A DNA stretch of 39,727 nt from NCBI GenBank assembly GCA_964425215.1, contig CAYRLW010000035.1:1-39727 (forward strand), given 5' to 3'. Shown here in pieces: positions 8,101 through 16,020 of the stretch (positions within the stretch are counted from its first letter, which is position 1; each line of letters begins with the position of its first letter). Both the position numbers and the translations under genes were made by a program. The notes below the pieces were generated by a model that did not search any database, was not told the origin of the DNA, and saw only the letters and a list, made by a program, of their open reading frames with translations. This DNA is from CAYRLW01 sp964425215 (GTDB taxonomy: Bacteria; Spirochaetota; Spirochaetia; Treponematales; Breznakiellaceae).

Positions 8101-8839
8101 GGGGGCCCCCTTCCTGTTTAGCGGTTCGCCGGTACAATAGTTCCATTTCTCGCTCCGTTAAGGGACGGCTTTTTCCTTCTTCCAGAGTACCCAGTAGTAC
8201 AGGACCGATTCGAATTCGGTGCAGACGCTGGGGATGGAGATGAAAATGGGAAAACACTCGACGGATTTCTCGGTTTTTTCCCTCTATCAACACCACCCGC
8301 AGGGCCTTGCGGCCCAACCGTTCGATATCCGAACATCGGTAGCGGATCCCTTCTATTTCTATCCCCTCGGCAAATTCCTGGAGGACCTGGTCGGGAATCG
8401 GTCCGGTAGCTTCGACCAGGTATTCTTTTTCCACCTCCGCCGAGGGGTGTCCCAGCCGGGCGGCAAAGGCTCCATCGTTGGTAAAAAGGATTAGCCCGGA
8501 GGAGCGAAAGTCCAGCCGGCCCACGGTATACAGCCGTTCCGTGATCTCCCGGGGTAATAAGTCCTGGGCCAGGGGTCTGCCCTGGGGGTCAAAGGCGGAA
8601 CAAAGGTACCCGGCGGGTTTATGCAGGGCCACGTAATGGAGGACCCGTTCCGGCTGGACGAGGCGACCGTCCAGGGTAACCGTGTCTCCCGGGGCGACTT
8701 TGGTTCCCAATTGGCTGACCGTTACACCGTTCACGGCGACCCGGCCAGACGTTATAAGGCCTTCGGACGCGCGGCGGGAAGCCACACCGCAGTGGGCCAA
8801 GTAGGTTTGGAGCCTCAGGGGTGCCCCTTCTTTATCCAT
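8084..8839 (-). CDS. RsuA/RluB-family 16S/23S rRNA pseudouridine synthase
   Basis: A 251-residue pseudouridine synthase of the RsuA/RluB/RluE/RluF type. It opens with an S4 RNA-binding domain (about residues 8-55, LRLQTYLAHCGVASRR), followed by the catalytic domain with the signature GRLDFRSSGL, in which Asp110 is the catalytic aspartate, and later KNREIRRVFSH. The reading frame extends upstream to a TTG at 8897-8899, but the ATG at 8837-8839 is preferred. It puts the S4 domain at the usual distance, overlaps the scpB stop by 8 bases (ATGGATAA), and avoids a TTG without a ribosome-binding site. Its place next to scpAB is typical of rluB. The target base cannot be read from the sequence. Confidence 0.93.
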   Translation of the reverse strand: MDKEGAPLRLQTYLAHCGVASRRASEGLITSGRVAVNGVTVSQLGTKVAPGDTVTLDGRLVQPERVLHYVALHKPAGYLCSAFDPQGRPLAQDLLPREITERLYTVGRLDFRSSGLILFTNDGAFAARLGHPSAEVEKEYLVEATGPIPDQVLQEFAEGIEIEGIRYRCSDIERLGRKALRVVLIEGKNREIRRVFSHFHLHPQRLHRIRIGPVLLGTLEEGKSRPLTEREMELLYRRTAKQEGGPHGHRN

Positions 8840-9377
8840 TAAGTTCAAAGCGATCCTTCTCGCTTTCCCCCAATTTGGGAAGGTCGGCGATGCTTTCAAG
8901 ACGGAAAAACTTTAAAAATTCCTTGGTGGTTCCGTAGAGAACCGGTTTGCCGGGGACATCCTTTTTTCCCGCTTCCTTTATGAGCCCCCGATCCAACAAA
9001 AGTCGGATCATTGTATCCGCCGAAACGCCACGGATGGCTTCAATTTCCGTTCGGGTGATGGGTTGGGAATAGGCGATAATCGAAAGGGTCTCCAGGGCGG
9101 CTTTTGAAAGCTTTGCCTCGTTTTTTTTACCGTACCGTTCCTTTAAATTATCCCAATATTCCTTTTTTGGGGCAATAACGATGCCCCCCCCAATACGGGA
9201 CAATTCCACCCCCGAGTCTTCTTGGGCGTACCGTTCCGACAGGGCCGTCAAAGCCTGGGCAACCACATCCTTAGATAGTCCAGAGATCCGTGCGAGACTT
9301 GCTTCTTCTATGGGTTCGGATTCCAAATACAGAATAGCCTCAATTAGTGCCGTTTCCTTCTCCAATCGCCACTCCAT
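8832..9377 (-). CDS. scpB: Segregation and condensation protein B
   Basis: ScpB, the winged-helix partner of the SMC-ScpAB condensin complex that compacts and helps segregate the chromosome. The 181-residue chain shows two winged-helix units, with family-typical IEAILYLESEPI near the start and ALETLSIIAYSQPITRTEIEAIRGV in the second half. I place the start at the ATG at 9375-9377, which has AAAAGG upstream. An ATG 18 bases earlier (9393-9395) has no ribosome-binding site. Either way the start lies within the 3' end of scpA, so the two genes are translationally coupled, fitting subunits of one complex. Confidence 0.95.
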   Translation of the reverse strand: MEWRLEKETALIEAILYLESEPIEEASLARISGLSKDVVAQALTALSERYAQEDSGVELSRIGGGIVIAPKKEYWDNLKERYGKKNEAKLSKAALETLSIIAYSQPITRTEIEAIRGVSADTMIRLLLDRGLIKEAGKKDVPGKPVLYGTTKEFLKFFRLESIADLPKLGESEKDRFELNG

Positions 9378-10113
9378 TTTGTACAGCCTTTTCATAGGGA
9401 CGAATAGCTATATCCCCAAACATTCGATTTTGATAAATAGAAACCGTACGGGTTTTCACCGCCTCTAACACGGCTAAAAACGCGCAAACAATATCCATGA
9501 CCGATCCGTTTCGGACGATTAAATCGGTAAAATTGCACTCCCCCCGGCTTTCCAACAATTCGTTCAACAGGGTGATTTTTTCGTTAATGGAAACTTCTTC
9601 GTATAAATCGATAATCCGTTCGCTGGTAATCGATGACATTAGGGTCGAAAAGGTCTTTAACAGGTCCCAAACGTCCACCTTTTCCCAGAGCCCCTCGTCG
9701 GCAAAGGGTAGAGCCCTCTGGAGTTTTTTGCGTTCGATAACCCATTCGGCGTCCCGTTCTTTTTCTTCCATCATTTCCGAAAGTTTTTTGAATTTTTGAT
9801 ACTCGATCAATTTTTCTATCAACTCTTGCCGGGGGTCCTCCAGTTCCTCCTCCGCTTCCAGTTCCACCGGAAGAAGGAGCCGAGATTTGATATACAATAG
9901 GGTCGCCGCCATGGCGTGGAATTCCGTTAGGTCTTCCAGATCCGTTTCGGTGGTGTAGGTTAGGTATTCCAGGTATTGTTCGGTAATTTGGGCTATGGGA
10001 ATATCGTAGATATTCACTTCGTTTTTTTTGATTAGGAATAACAGCAGGTCCAGGGGACCCTCAAATTCCTTTAGCCTAAAGCTATGGGTGTTTTGCGCGG
10101 CGTTGGTTTCCAT
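9340..10113 (-). CDS. scpA: Segregation and condensation protein A (kleisin)
   Basis: ScpA, the kleisin subunit that bridges the SMC heads and binds ScpB. The protein has 257 residues, with the family signature FEGPLDLLLFLIKKNEVNIYDIPIAQIT near the N-terminus, then AATLLYIKSRLLLP, and a C-terminal winged helix ending near FLAVLEAVKTR. The ATG overlaps the folK stop by one base (TAATG) and has no clear ribosome-binding site, so translation probably depends on coupling to folK. Its 3' end overlaps scpB. Confidence 0.96.
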   Translation of the reverse strand: METNAAQNTHSFRLKEFEGPLDLLLFLIKKNEVNIYDIPIAQITEQYLEYLTYTTETDLEDLTEFHAMAATLLYIKSRLLLPVELEAEEELEDPRQELIEKLIEYQKFKKLSEMMEEKERDAEWVIERKKLQRALPFADEGLWEKVDVWDLLKTFSTLMSSITSERIIDLYEEVSINEKITLLNELLESRGECNFTDLIVRNGSVMDIVCAFLAVLEAVKTRTVSIYQNRMFGDIAIRPYEKAVQNGVAIGEGNGTN

Positions 10114-10643
10114 TACCAGGGATTATAAACGTCCAAATCGGCATAGTAAATACCCTGGTCCGGTAAAGCATGGAAGCTCCGTTCCAAAGGCAGACCGGTC
10201 CTGGGATCCCGGGCAAGGGGAACCAGATCGAGCAGTGGAAGCAGGGCGAATTTTCGTTCTAAAAGGTTCGGATGGGGAATTTCGAGCACCGGGGGATCGG
10301 AAAGTACCGTATCACCAAAAAGAAGAATATCGATATCGAGGGTCCGCTCTCCCCGGCGCCGTTCCAAGGCGCGGTTCCTTCCAAATTCCGCTTCTACCCC
10401 ATGGATGAACTCCAGCAATTCGTAGGGGGTACCGGCAAAGTACCCCCCCACCGCGGCGTTCAAAAAGGCCGGCTGATCGGTAACGTACAGGGGCTCGCTG
10501 ACGTAAAGGGGCGAAAACCGGAGGTCCCGCATCCGCTGTGCTAGCTTTTGACGGGCCCCCTTAAAAATCACTCTCCCCTCGCCCCGGTTTGAACCCAAAC
10601 CGAGGATGACGAAGGATGTCCCGTCGCTAGAAGAGTCCATCAT
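10113..10643 (-). CDS. folK: 2-amino-4-hydroxy-6-hydroxymethyldihydropteridine pyrophosphokinase
   Basis: HPPK of folate synthesis, which transfers pyrophosphate from ATP to hydroxymethyl-dihydropterin. The 176-residue chain has the family hallmarks: GLGSNRGEG at the start of the first strand, LYVTDQPAFLNAAV, the ATP and magnesium site RTLDIDILLFGD and the C-terminal HPNLLERKFALLPL. AGGA stands 11 bases upstream of the first of two adjacent ATGs. The gene begins 17 bases inside the end of recA. No other folate gene is in the window. Confidence 0.95.
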   Translation of the reverse strand: MMDSSSDGTSFVILGLGSNRGEGRVIFKGARQKLAQRMRDLRFSPLYVSEPLYVTDQPAFLNAAVGGYFAGTPYELLEFIHGVEAEFGRNRALERRRGERTLDIDILLFGDTVLSDPPVLEIPHPNLLERKFALLPLLDLVPLARDPRTGLPLERSFHALPDQGIYYADLDVYNPW

Positions 10644-11880
10644 CGGCGCTAAGGTCCTGGGCGGGGACAGATTTTTTCTGTGCCCCCGAAACCCCTTCGA
10701 CGACCTCGGAAGCGGAGACCTTTGCGACGGGGGCGGTTTTACCCTGAACCTTAGGGGCGTTTACCGGTTCTTTAGCCGATTTTAATTCCTCGGCGTTTCC
10801 AGATGACGCTCCGGGGGGTATAACGTGGCCGTTTTCCCTGCCGGGGAACATGATTTCCCGTAATTTATGATCAATTTCCTCGGCCAACGCGGGATTGCTC
10901 TCCAAATATTCCTTGGCGTTATCCCTACCCTGCCCTATTTTTTCTTCTTTGTAGGCGTACCAGGCGCCTTTTTTATCGATTATTTCGTATTTTACCGCCG
11001 CGTCAAGGAGGCTACCGATGGCGGAAACCCCCTTGCCGAACATAATTTCCAACTCCACCTTTCTAAAAGGAGGGGCCACCTTGTTTTTTACCACCTTGAC
11101 CCGAACCCGGTTGCCGATGGCGTCGGCCTCTCCTTTTTCGATGGTTTCCATTTTCCGAACCTCTAGACGAACGGAGGCGTAAAATTTCAGGGCGTTGCCT
11201 CCGGTGGTGGTCTCCGGATTTCCAAACATGACGCCGATTTTCATACGAATCTGGTTGATGAAAATGAGGATGGTTTTTGATTTTCCGATGGTGGCGGTTA
11301 GTTTACGCAGGGCCTGGCTCATCAAACGGGCCTGGAGCCCCACATGGGCGTCCCCCATATCCCCCTCTATTTCCGCCTGGGGCGTCAGGGCGGCCACCGA
11401 GTCGACCACGATCACGTCCACCGCCCCAGAACGGACCAGACTCTCGGCGATCTCCAGGGCCTGCTCTCCCGTATCGGGCTGGGATATCCACAAATCGTCG
11501 ATATTAACCCCTAAATTTTTCGCGTACACCGGGTCCAGGGCGTGTTCCGCGTCAATAAACGCGGCTATGCCCCCTTTTTTTTGGGCCTCCGCGATGGCGT
11601 GCAGGGCCAAGGTCGTTTTACCTGAAGATTCGGGACCGTAAATTTCGATGATCCGCCCCCGGGGATACCCCCCGATTCCCAGAGCTTCGTCTAAAAGGAT
11701 GGATCCGGAGGGTATGGTTTCGATCCCCGCGGCGATACCGTGGGCTCCGAGCTTCATCAAAGAGCCCACCCCGAATTGCTTTTCGATCTGTAGCCGCGCT
11801 ACCTCCAGGGCCTTTAATTTTTCATCGCTTACCCCCGATGATTCGGCGCGAAGGGTATCTTTTTCGTTCATTTTTGCCAC
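10627..11880 (-). CDS. recA: Recombinase A
   Basis: RecA, the ATP-dependent strand-exchange protein of homologous recombination and the SOS co-protease. Walker A GPESSGKT is at 82-89, the catalytic glutamate in DAEHALD is Glu112, and the L2 DNA-binding loop region NQIRMKIGVMFGNPETTTGG is at 209-228. The start is a GTG at 11878-11880 with GGGAGG 5 bases upstream. An ATG three codons later is too far from that site. The chain is 417 residues against about 350 in E. coli. The extra length is a Lys/Ala/Val/Glu-rich, probably disordered tail from about residue 348, ending in ADDGLF. It is the first gene of the leftward run, with a divergent spacer upstream. Confidence 0.98.
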   Translation of the reverse strand: MAKMNEKDTLRAESSGVSDEKLKALEVARLQIEKQFGVGSLMKLGAHGIAAGIETIPSGSILLDEALGIGGYPRGRIIEIYGPESSGKTTLALHAIAEAQKKGGIAAFIDAEHALDPVYAKNLGVNIDDLWISQPDTGEQALEIAESLVRSGAVDVIVVDSVAALTPQAEIEGDMGDAHVGLQARLMSQALRKLTATIGKSKTILIFINQIRMKIGVMFGNPETTTGGNALKFYASVRLEVRKMETIEKGEADAIGNRVRVKVVKNKVAPPFRKVELEIMFGKGVSAIGSLLDAAVKYEIIDKKGAWYAYKEEKIGQGRDNAKEYLESNPALAEEIDHKLREIMFPGRENGHVIPPGASSGNAEELKSAKEPVNAPKVQGKTAPVAKVSASEVVEGVSGAQKKSVPAQDLSADDGLF

Positions 11881-12273
11881 TGTAGCCTCCCGCGTATATA
11901 TACAGATCGATGCTGTAAAAAGCTTTAACCTACGCTAAACGAATCAAATCCAAACGCTCATTTTTTGGATTTGAACGAATAAAAGCGTTATTCCCGCAAG
12001 GACGTACGTACATCCGCTTAAAAAGATCGGGTCTGCGGAACGGGTGCAAAAACAGTCCCTGAGTCCGACTGGTATTTGGCAAAAGTAACAGACTTTTACA
12101 ATTACCGCAATACGGGTCCCACAAAACCATAATAGGGGTTCTATCATAGGCCTGAAATTCGTCCCCGAAATTTCTGGATATTAAACTCCGGAAAATTGAA
12201 AAAGCAGGTCTAAACGGGAGGAATTAAAGAAATCGACTCGACTTCCCTTGTAAAAAGGCGTACGATTTTAGGT
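11881..12273. other. Divergent spacer between recA and prs-like gene
   Basis: This 393-base spacer must carry the promoters for leftward recA and the rightward pyrophosphokinase gene. It holds an 11-bp inverted repeat near recA (listed separately) and, on the plus strand, an orphan purine run GGGAGGA about 50 bases before the pyrophosphokinase ATG. I could not pick a convincing -35/-10 pair for either gene. I see no tRNA, small RNA or conserved ORF. Confidence 0.5.
11944..11974. promoter_or_regulatory. 11-bp inverted repeat upstream of recA
   Basis: Perfect arms TCAAATCCAAA (11944-11954) and TTTGGATTTGA (11964-11974) are separated by 9 bases and lie 64 bases upstream of the recA GTG. There is no T-run in the recA direction that would make it a terminator. 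It could be an operator for recA or for the divergent gene, or a leader hairpin. It does not match the Leptospira LexA site TTTG-N5-CAAA. Confidence 0.45.
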
Positions 12274-13374
12274 ATGAAACAGGAATTTTCCGTTTTAGCG
12301 ACCCGTTCCATGGGTTCCTACGCTTCCCGGGTGGTCGGTTATCTGCAGAAATATCCCAGTTTTTCTTCCATAGCTTCCCAGATCGACCGGGTCAACACCC
12401 TGCAGACGACCCATTTTGCCGATGGGGAATTGGAAGTTACCGTAGGGTCCACCATCCGGGGGAAAAACGTCTACCTCTTTTCCAGCGCCGCCCAAAACGA
12501 AGCGGGGATCCGGTTGGAGGAAGCGAAAATGGAGCTGTACCACGCGGTGGACGCCCTTAAACGTTCCCAAGCGGAAAGCATCACCGTATTCGAACCCTTT
12601 GTTTCCTGCGCCCGATCCGATAGGGCTACCCGCCGTAATTCCGTAGGCCTGTGGGTTCATTTTAAAATTCTTTCTAGTCTGGGGGTAAACCATATTATCA
12701 CCTACCAGCTCCATTCGGATAAATCCAAAAGCATGCTCGACCCGACGGTGTGTGTCATCGACGATGTGCCGGGTTTAAAATTGTTAAAGATGAGGCTCTG
12801 CGATTATTATATCCGGGATCTGGAAACCCTGGAAAAGGTGGTACGACCTACCTGGGCCTTTTGCTCCGTCGACGCGGGGGGAGAAAAATTGGCCCGCCGT
12901 TTCGCCAACTCCTTTGGAGCGCCCCTGGTGATAGCCCATAAGCAGAGGGACTATTCAAAGGCCAATACCATAGAATCGATTAACATTCTGTCCGCCGTTC
13001 CCCTGAGGGGAAAGGTACTGTGGATCGTGGACGATATGATCGACACGGCGGGGTCCGCAGAAAGCCTTGTCCGGGCCCTGGCCCCCCTGCGTCCCGCGGA
13101 GGTGAACCTGATCGCCGTTCACGCGGTATTTTCCCACCCCGCCCAGGAACGGCTGAAGCGGCTATCCGACGAGGGTCTTCTAAATCGTATTTTAGTGACC
13201 GATACGGTTCAATGCCCCAGCTGTCTTAAAGAAGAAATTCCCAATTTGGAGGTAGTGCCCTCGGCGGAATTATCGGCCCAAATTATAGCCACCATTGTGG
13301 AAAACGGCTCCCTTAGTTCTCTGCTGGATACCTTTAACGCGGAGGCTTACCTTCGGGAGCCCCGGCTCTTATAA
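12274..13374 (+). CDS. prs: Ribose-phosphate pyrophosphokinase (long form)
   Basis: PRPP synthetase family, which makes 5-phosphoribosyl pyrophosphate from ribose 5-phosphate and ATP for nucleotide and amino acid synthesis. The FADGELEV motif (48-55), the flexible-loop KQR (Lys223, Arg225) and the PRPP loop VDDMIDTAGS (252-261) are present, so it is likely catalytic. At 366 residues it is about 50 longer than classical class I enzymes, and the usual DLHA segment reads QLHSDKSKSMLDP here. This is a divergent branch, so the assignment is firm for the family and less firm for the exact regulation. It is the only rightward gene between recA and 17.9 kb and converges on dtd, 9 bases from its stop codon. 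The ribosome-binding site is weak. Confidence 0.88.
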   Translation: MKQEFSVLATRSMGSYASRVVGYLQKYPSFSSIASQIDRVNTLQTTHFADGELEVTVGSTIRGKNVYLFSSAAQNEAGIRLEEAKMELYHAVDALKRSQAESITVFEPFVSCARSDRATRRNSVGLWVHFKILSSLGVNHIITYQLHSDKSKSMLDPTVCVIDDVPGLKLLKMRLCDYYIRDLETLEKVVRPTWAFCSVDAGGEKLARRFANSFGAPLVIAHKQRDYSKANTIESINILSAVPLRGKVLWIVDDMIDTAGSAESLVRALAPLRPAEVNLIAVHAVFSHPAQERLKRLSDEGLLNRILVTDTVQCPSCLKEEIPNLEVVPSAELSAQIIATIVENGSLSSLLDTFNAEAYLREPRLL

Positions 13375-13383
13375 CGATGGAGC

Positions 13384-13833
13384 TTAAAATAACTTTTTTG
13401 AATCTAAAAGAATAGTGATGGGTCCTTCGTTGGTGTAGGACACCCGCATGGAGGCCCGAAACATACCCGTTTCCGTGGGGACGCCGAGGTTTCTAAGGCA
13501 TTCCACAAAATAGCGATACAGTTCATCCGCCAGCTCCGGTTCCGCCGCGTCGGAATAGGAAGGCCGGCGGCCTTTTCGGGCATCGGCTAGCAGGGTGAAT
13601 TGGGAAATTACCAGGGCCCCTCCGTGGACATCCCGAACCGAAAGGTTCATCTTTTCTTCCCCATCCATAAAGATCCGTAAACCCGACACTTTTTCCGCTA
13701 AATACTCCGCGTCCCCCCGCTGGTCTCCCACCGCCACCCCAAGGTACACCAGGAGTCCCCAATCAAGGGAACCCACCACCGTACCGTCAACGGTAACCTG
13801 GGCATCCCGGGCCCGTTGAACCACCGCCCTCAT
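13384..13833 (-). CDS. dtd: D-aminoacyl-tRNA deacylase
   Basis: DTD, which removes D-amino acids (and glycine) mischarged on tRNAs. The chain has 149 residues, the usual length, and both family motifs: SQFTLLAD (the SQxTL active-site motif) and NEGPIT, a close variant of the usual NxGPVT. The ATG overlaps the stop of the upstream TPR membrane protein by four bases (ATGA), so it is the last gene of the rpe-led cluster. It faces the pyrophosphokinase gene tail to tail across 9 bases with no evident terminator. Confidence 0.96.
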   Translation of the reverse strand: MRAVVQRARDAQVTVDGTVVGSLDWGLLVYLGVAVGDQRGDAEYLAEKVSGLRIFMDGEEKMNLSVRDVHGGALVISQFTLLADARKGRRPSYSDAAEPELADELYRYFVECLRNLGVPTETGMFRASMRVSYTNEGPITILLDSKKLF

Positions 13834-14963
13834 TTGTCGTTCCCCCGGGACAGGACTGACTGGTGCACCGCCAGGCCTTCTAAACGCAGGACCGCTCCAG
13901 GACCATCTTTTCCGGTCCCCAAAACTATTCTTCCCAACACTTCTAAAGGCTGTTCCACGTTTACATCCATGGCAAATTTAAAGTGTACCGGGACTATCCC
14001 CTCCAGGGCGTTACGGGTATCGTACCCAACCAGCAGGTCGAAGTCCGTAGAATTTTGTCCAAGCCGAAGATTCGCCGCCATACCCTTCCAAATAACGTGG
14101 ACGTCCCGGTAAAGGAAGGGATCCTTTAAAACCTCCGCGTAGGAGAACCGATCCTTCAGGGAATCAAAACCGGGCACCGTAGCGTAGGACAGGAGTAGAC
14201 GAGCCTTATTTTTGATCGGTTCGGCGGCGTTGGATTCTAGAATTCTGTTCAATTCCACCTTGGCCGCTTCGTCACGGTAATCGATAAAGAGACGGCGGGC
14301 CTGTTCGTAGGTGGATACCACCTGATTTTGGGTAAGTATATACCGATACGCCCCCCCCGTTTGCACCGCCTGGGTTCGATCCCGGCTTTCCAACACGGTG
14401 GCCTCCAGGCCCGAACGGGCGACGGGCCTTGGCGGGAGCAGAGGAAAACCAAGGAGTTCCAAGACGATCCCCGTACAACCCAGGGCCAATAGACCCGCGA
14501 TGGCGATTCGAAGAACCTTCAAACCAGGGGAGACGGGAAGTTTAGGCAAGGGGGGAAAAAGCGAAGGCAGACGCCCCTCCTCTATCCACGCGTTCAGGGC
14601 CTCCGGAGCTCCGTACTTTTTAATCACCGAAAGGGCTTTTTTCGCCAACCGATGGTGGGGGTCCTGTTCCAGGACCTCTAAATACAGATCAATGGCCCGG
14701 TCGGTTTCTCCGCGGCGTAAATGGAGCGCCGCGATACCGATGAGCGTATAGGGGTCCCGCGTTTTAATTTCCCGGGCCCGTTTTAGGTACGTGAAAGCTC
14801 CCCCAAAATCTCCGGCGTATAGACAGCTGGTGGCCAGGATATAAAAATAGCGAAAAGAATCGTGGTACCGCACCACTTCGCTTTCCAAAAGATGGATCGC
14901 GTCGGCGTAACGGCCCTTTCGGACCGCACGGGTGGCTTTGGTTAAAATTGGATCCAATTTCAT
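13830..14963 (-). CDS. TPR protein with membrane segment and C-terminal extracytoplasmic domain
   Basis: A 377-residue protein of unknown function. Residues about 1-110 form three to four TPR-like helix pairs (KGRYADAIHLLESEV, AGDFGGAFTYLKRAREI, RGETDRAIDLYLEVLEQDP). A Pro-rich hinge is followed by one membrane segment at about 151-173. The C-terminal 200 residues are predicted outside the cytoplasm, and the last 100 or so are beta-rich (VIWKGMAANLRLG, then VPVHFKFAMDV, VLGRIVLGTG), resembling an OB-like fold. The TPRs thus face the cytoplasm, unlike YfgM or BamD. It starts 10 bases after the previous stop and overlaps dtd by 4 bases. Confidence 0.75.
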   Translation of the reverse strand: MKLDPILTKATRAVRKGRYADAIHLLESEVVRYHDSFRYFYILATSCLYAGDFGGAFTYLKRAREIKTRDPYTLIGIAALHLRRGETDRAIDLYLEVLEQDPHHRLAKKALSVIKKYGAPEALNAWIEEGRLPSLFPPLPKLPVSPGLKVLRIAIAGLLALGCTGIVLELLGFPLLPPRPVARSGLEATVLESRDRTQAVQTGGAYRYILTQNQVVSTYEQARRLFIDYRDEAAKVELNRILESNAAEPIKNKARLLLSYATVPGFDSLKDRFSYAEVLKDPFLYRDVHVIWKGMAANLRLGQNSTDFDLLVGYDTRNALEGIVPVHFKFAMDVNVEQPLEVLGRIVLGTGKDGPGAVLRLEGLAVHQSVLSRGNDK

Positions 14964-14973
14964 GGGGCTCTAA

Positions 14974-16020
14974 TTACCGTATTCCGTTCCGATCCTTCAG
15001 CTTCCGGATCACGGTTTCCATGGCGGTCAGTTCGTCTTCCGAAACCGAGGCTCCAGGGGCCAACAGAGCGTCGATCCTTTGTAGCAGATCCCGAAGGGTG
15101 ATTAAATCGGTCCGCAGAGCCAGGTCCGCCGAACTGGGGGTGGCGGAACTTTCGTTTAAAAGACGGGAAACATCGTTTTCCGGAGCCATTCCAAAGGAAG
15201 AAAAGCCCTGGTCCGAAGCGGCGGCCAACAGGATCGAAACCACCCGTTCCGCCCCCCTATCGAGGGGTTTGGTTTCAAAATAGTAACAGAGGGCCGAATC
15301 TCCCACCGAATAGGGCAAATAGTTAAAATTCCGTCCGGGGCTAACGGAGCTCTTCCACGGAGCGTCGTTTAACCGTTTCCAATTGGCAAAGACCACCGAT
15401 TCGGGGGGATCTACGCCGGGAACTTGAATGCTTCCCATTAAACCCGCCGTATCGTTTTTAGAAAACCACCACTGGTCCCCGTCTTTTGGTGATACCAGGG
15501 TTTCGGAACCGATAACTCTTTTATCGGTGGAAAAGGGAGCGGAGCCCCCCTCCCCCAGTTTGGTATCCAACAACAAGCGGATACCCACGGGAATTTGCCG
15601 TTCCCCCTTATTGGTCAAGCGGATATCGATACGAACACCGTCCACCAGGGTACCGCTACCGGCGCGGATAAAAGAAAATTCCTCCGAAACGGACAAAAAA
15701 GCCGATTCAAAAACAAGCGCCGGCTTAGCGCTGGAATCGGTGTTAATCCGCAGTCGAAAAGCGCTGGATTCACCCATACGGTAGGCCTTATCGTCCACGA
15801 GAATGCCTAGGAAGGACGTTCTCGGGTCCTGGTCCACAAAAAGAGCCTCGTAGGTTTCCTTTTTTATATCCGTTAAATAATAAAGGGAAAACCGTCCGGT
15901 GTTTTCGTGGAGCACCAATTTTATACGGCCCTCGCGAAACTCTGCAGCCCCCAGGGTAACTGGAAAAAGAAGGACGAACAGGAAAATATACACGGAGATT
16001 TTAAGGGTTCTTTTTTTCAT
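14974..16020 (-). CDS. Secreted protein of unknown function
   Basis: A 348-residue protein with a clear signal peptide (KKR, hydrophobic 9-22, likely cleavage after LGAA near residue 26). The mature part is rich in beta strands for its first 230 residues (for example GRFSLYYLTDI, VRIDIRLTNKGERQIPVGIRLLLDTKLGE), then ends in a helical segment of about 60 residues after a Ser-rich linker. I do not recognise a family or catalytic motif. The ATGA overlap with the upstream TPR gene and the 10-base gap to the next gene indicate a shared envelope function with its neighbours. Confidence 0.75.
   Translation of the reverse strand: MKKRTLKISVYIFLFVLLFPVTLGAAEFREGRIKLVLHENTGRFSLYYLTDIKKETYEALFVDQDPRTSFLGILVDDKAYRMGESSAFRLRINTDSSAKPALVFESAFLSVSEEFSFIRAGSGTLVDGVRIDIRLTNKGERQIPVGIRLLLDTKLGEGGSAPFSTDKRVIGSETLVSPKDGDQWWFSKNDTAGLMGSIQVPGVDPPESVVFANWKRLNDAPWKSSVSPGRNFNYLPYSVGDSALCYYFETKPLDRGAERVVSILLAAASDQGFSSFGMAPENDVSRLLNESSATPSSADLALRTDLITLRDLLQRIDALLAPGASVSEDELTAMETVIRKLKDRNGIR

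Noticed and set aside
8840..8899. Upstream TTG start for the pseudouridine synthase
   Set aside because: It would overlap scpB by 68 bases, lacks a ribosome-binding site and adds residues unlike an S4 domain.
11881..12273. LexA box of the Leptospira type (TTTG-N5-CAAA) upstream of recA
   Set aside because: No such spacing is present. The inverted repeat there has CAAA and TTTG in the opposite order.
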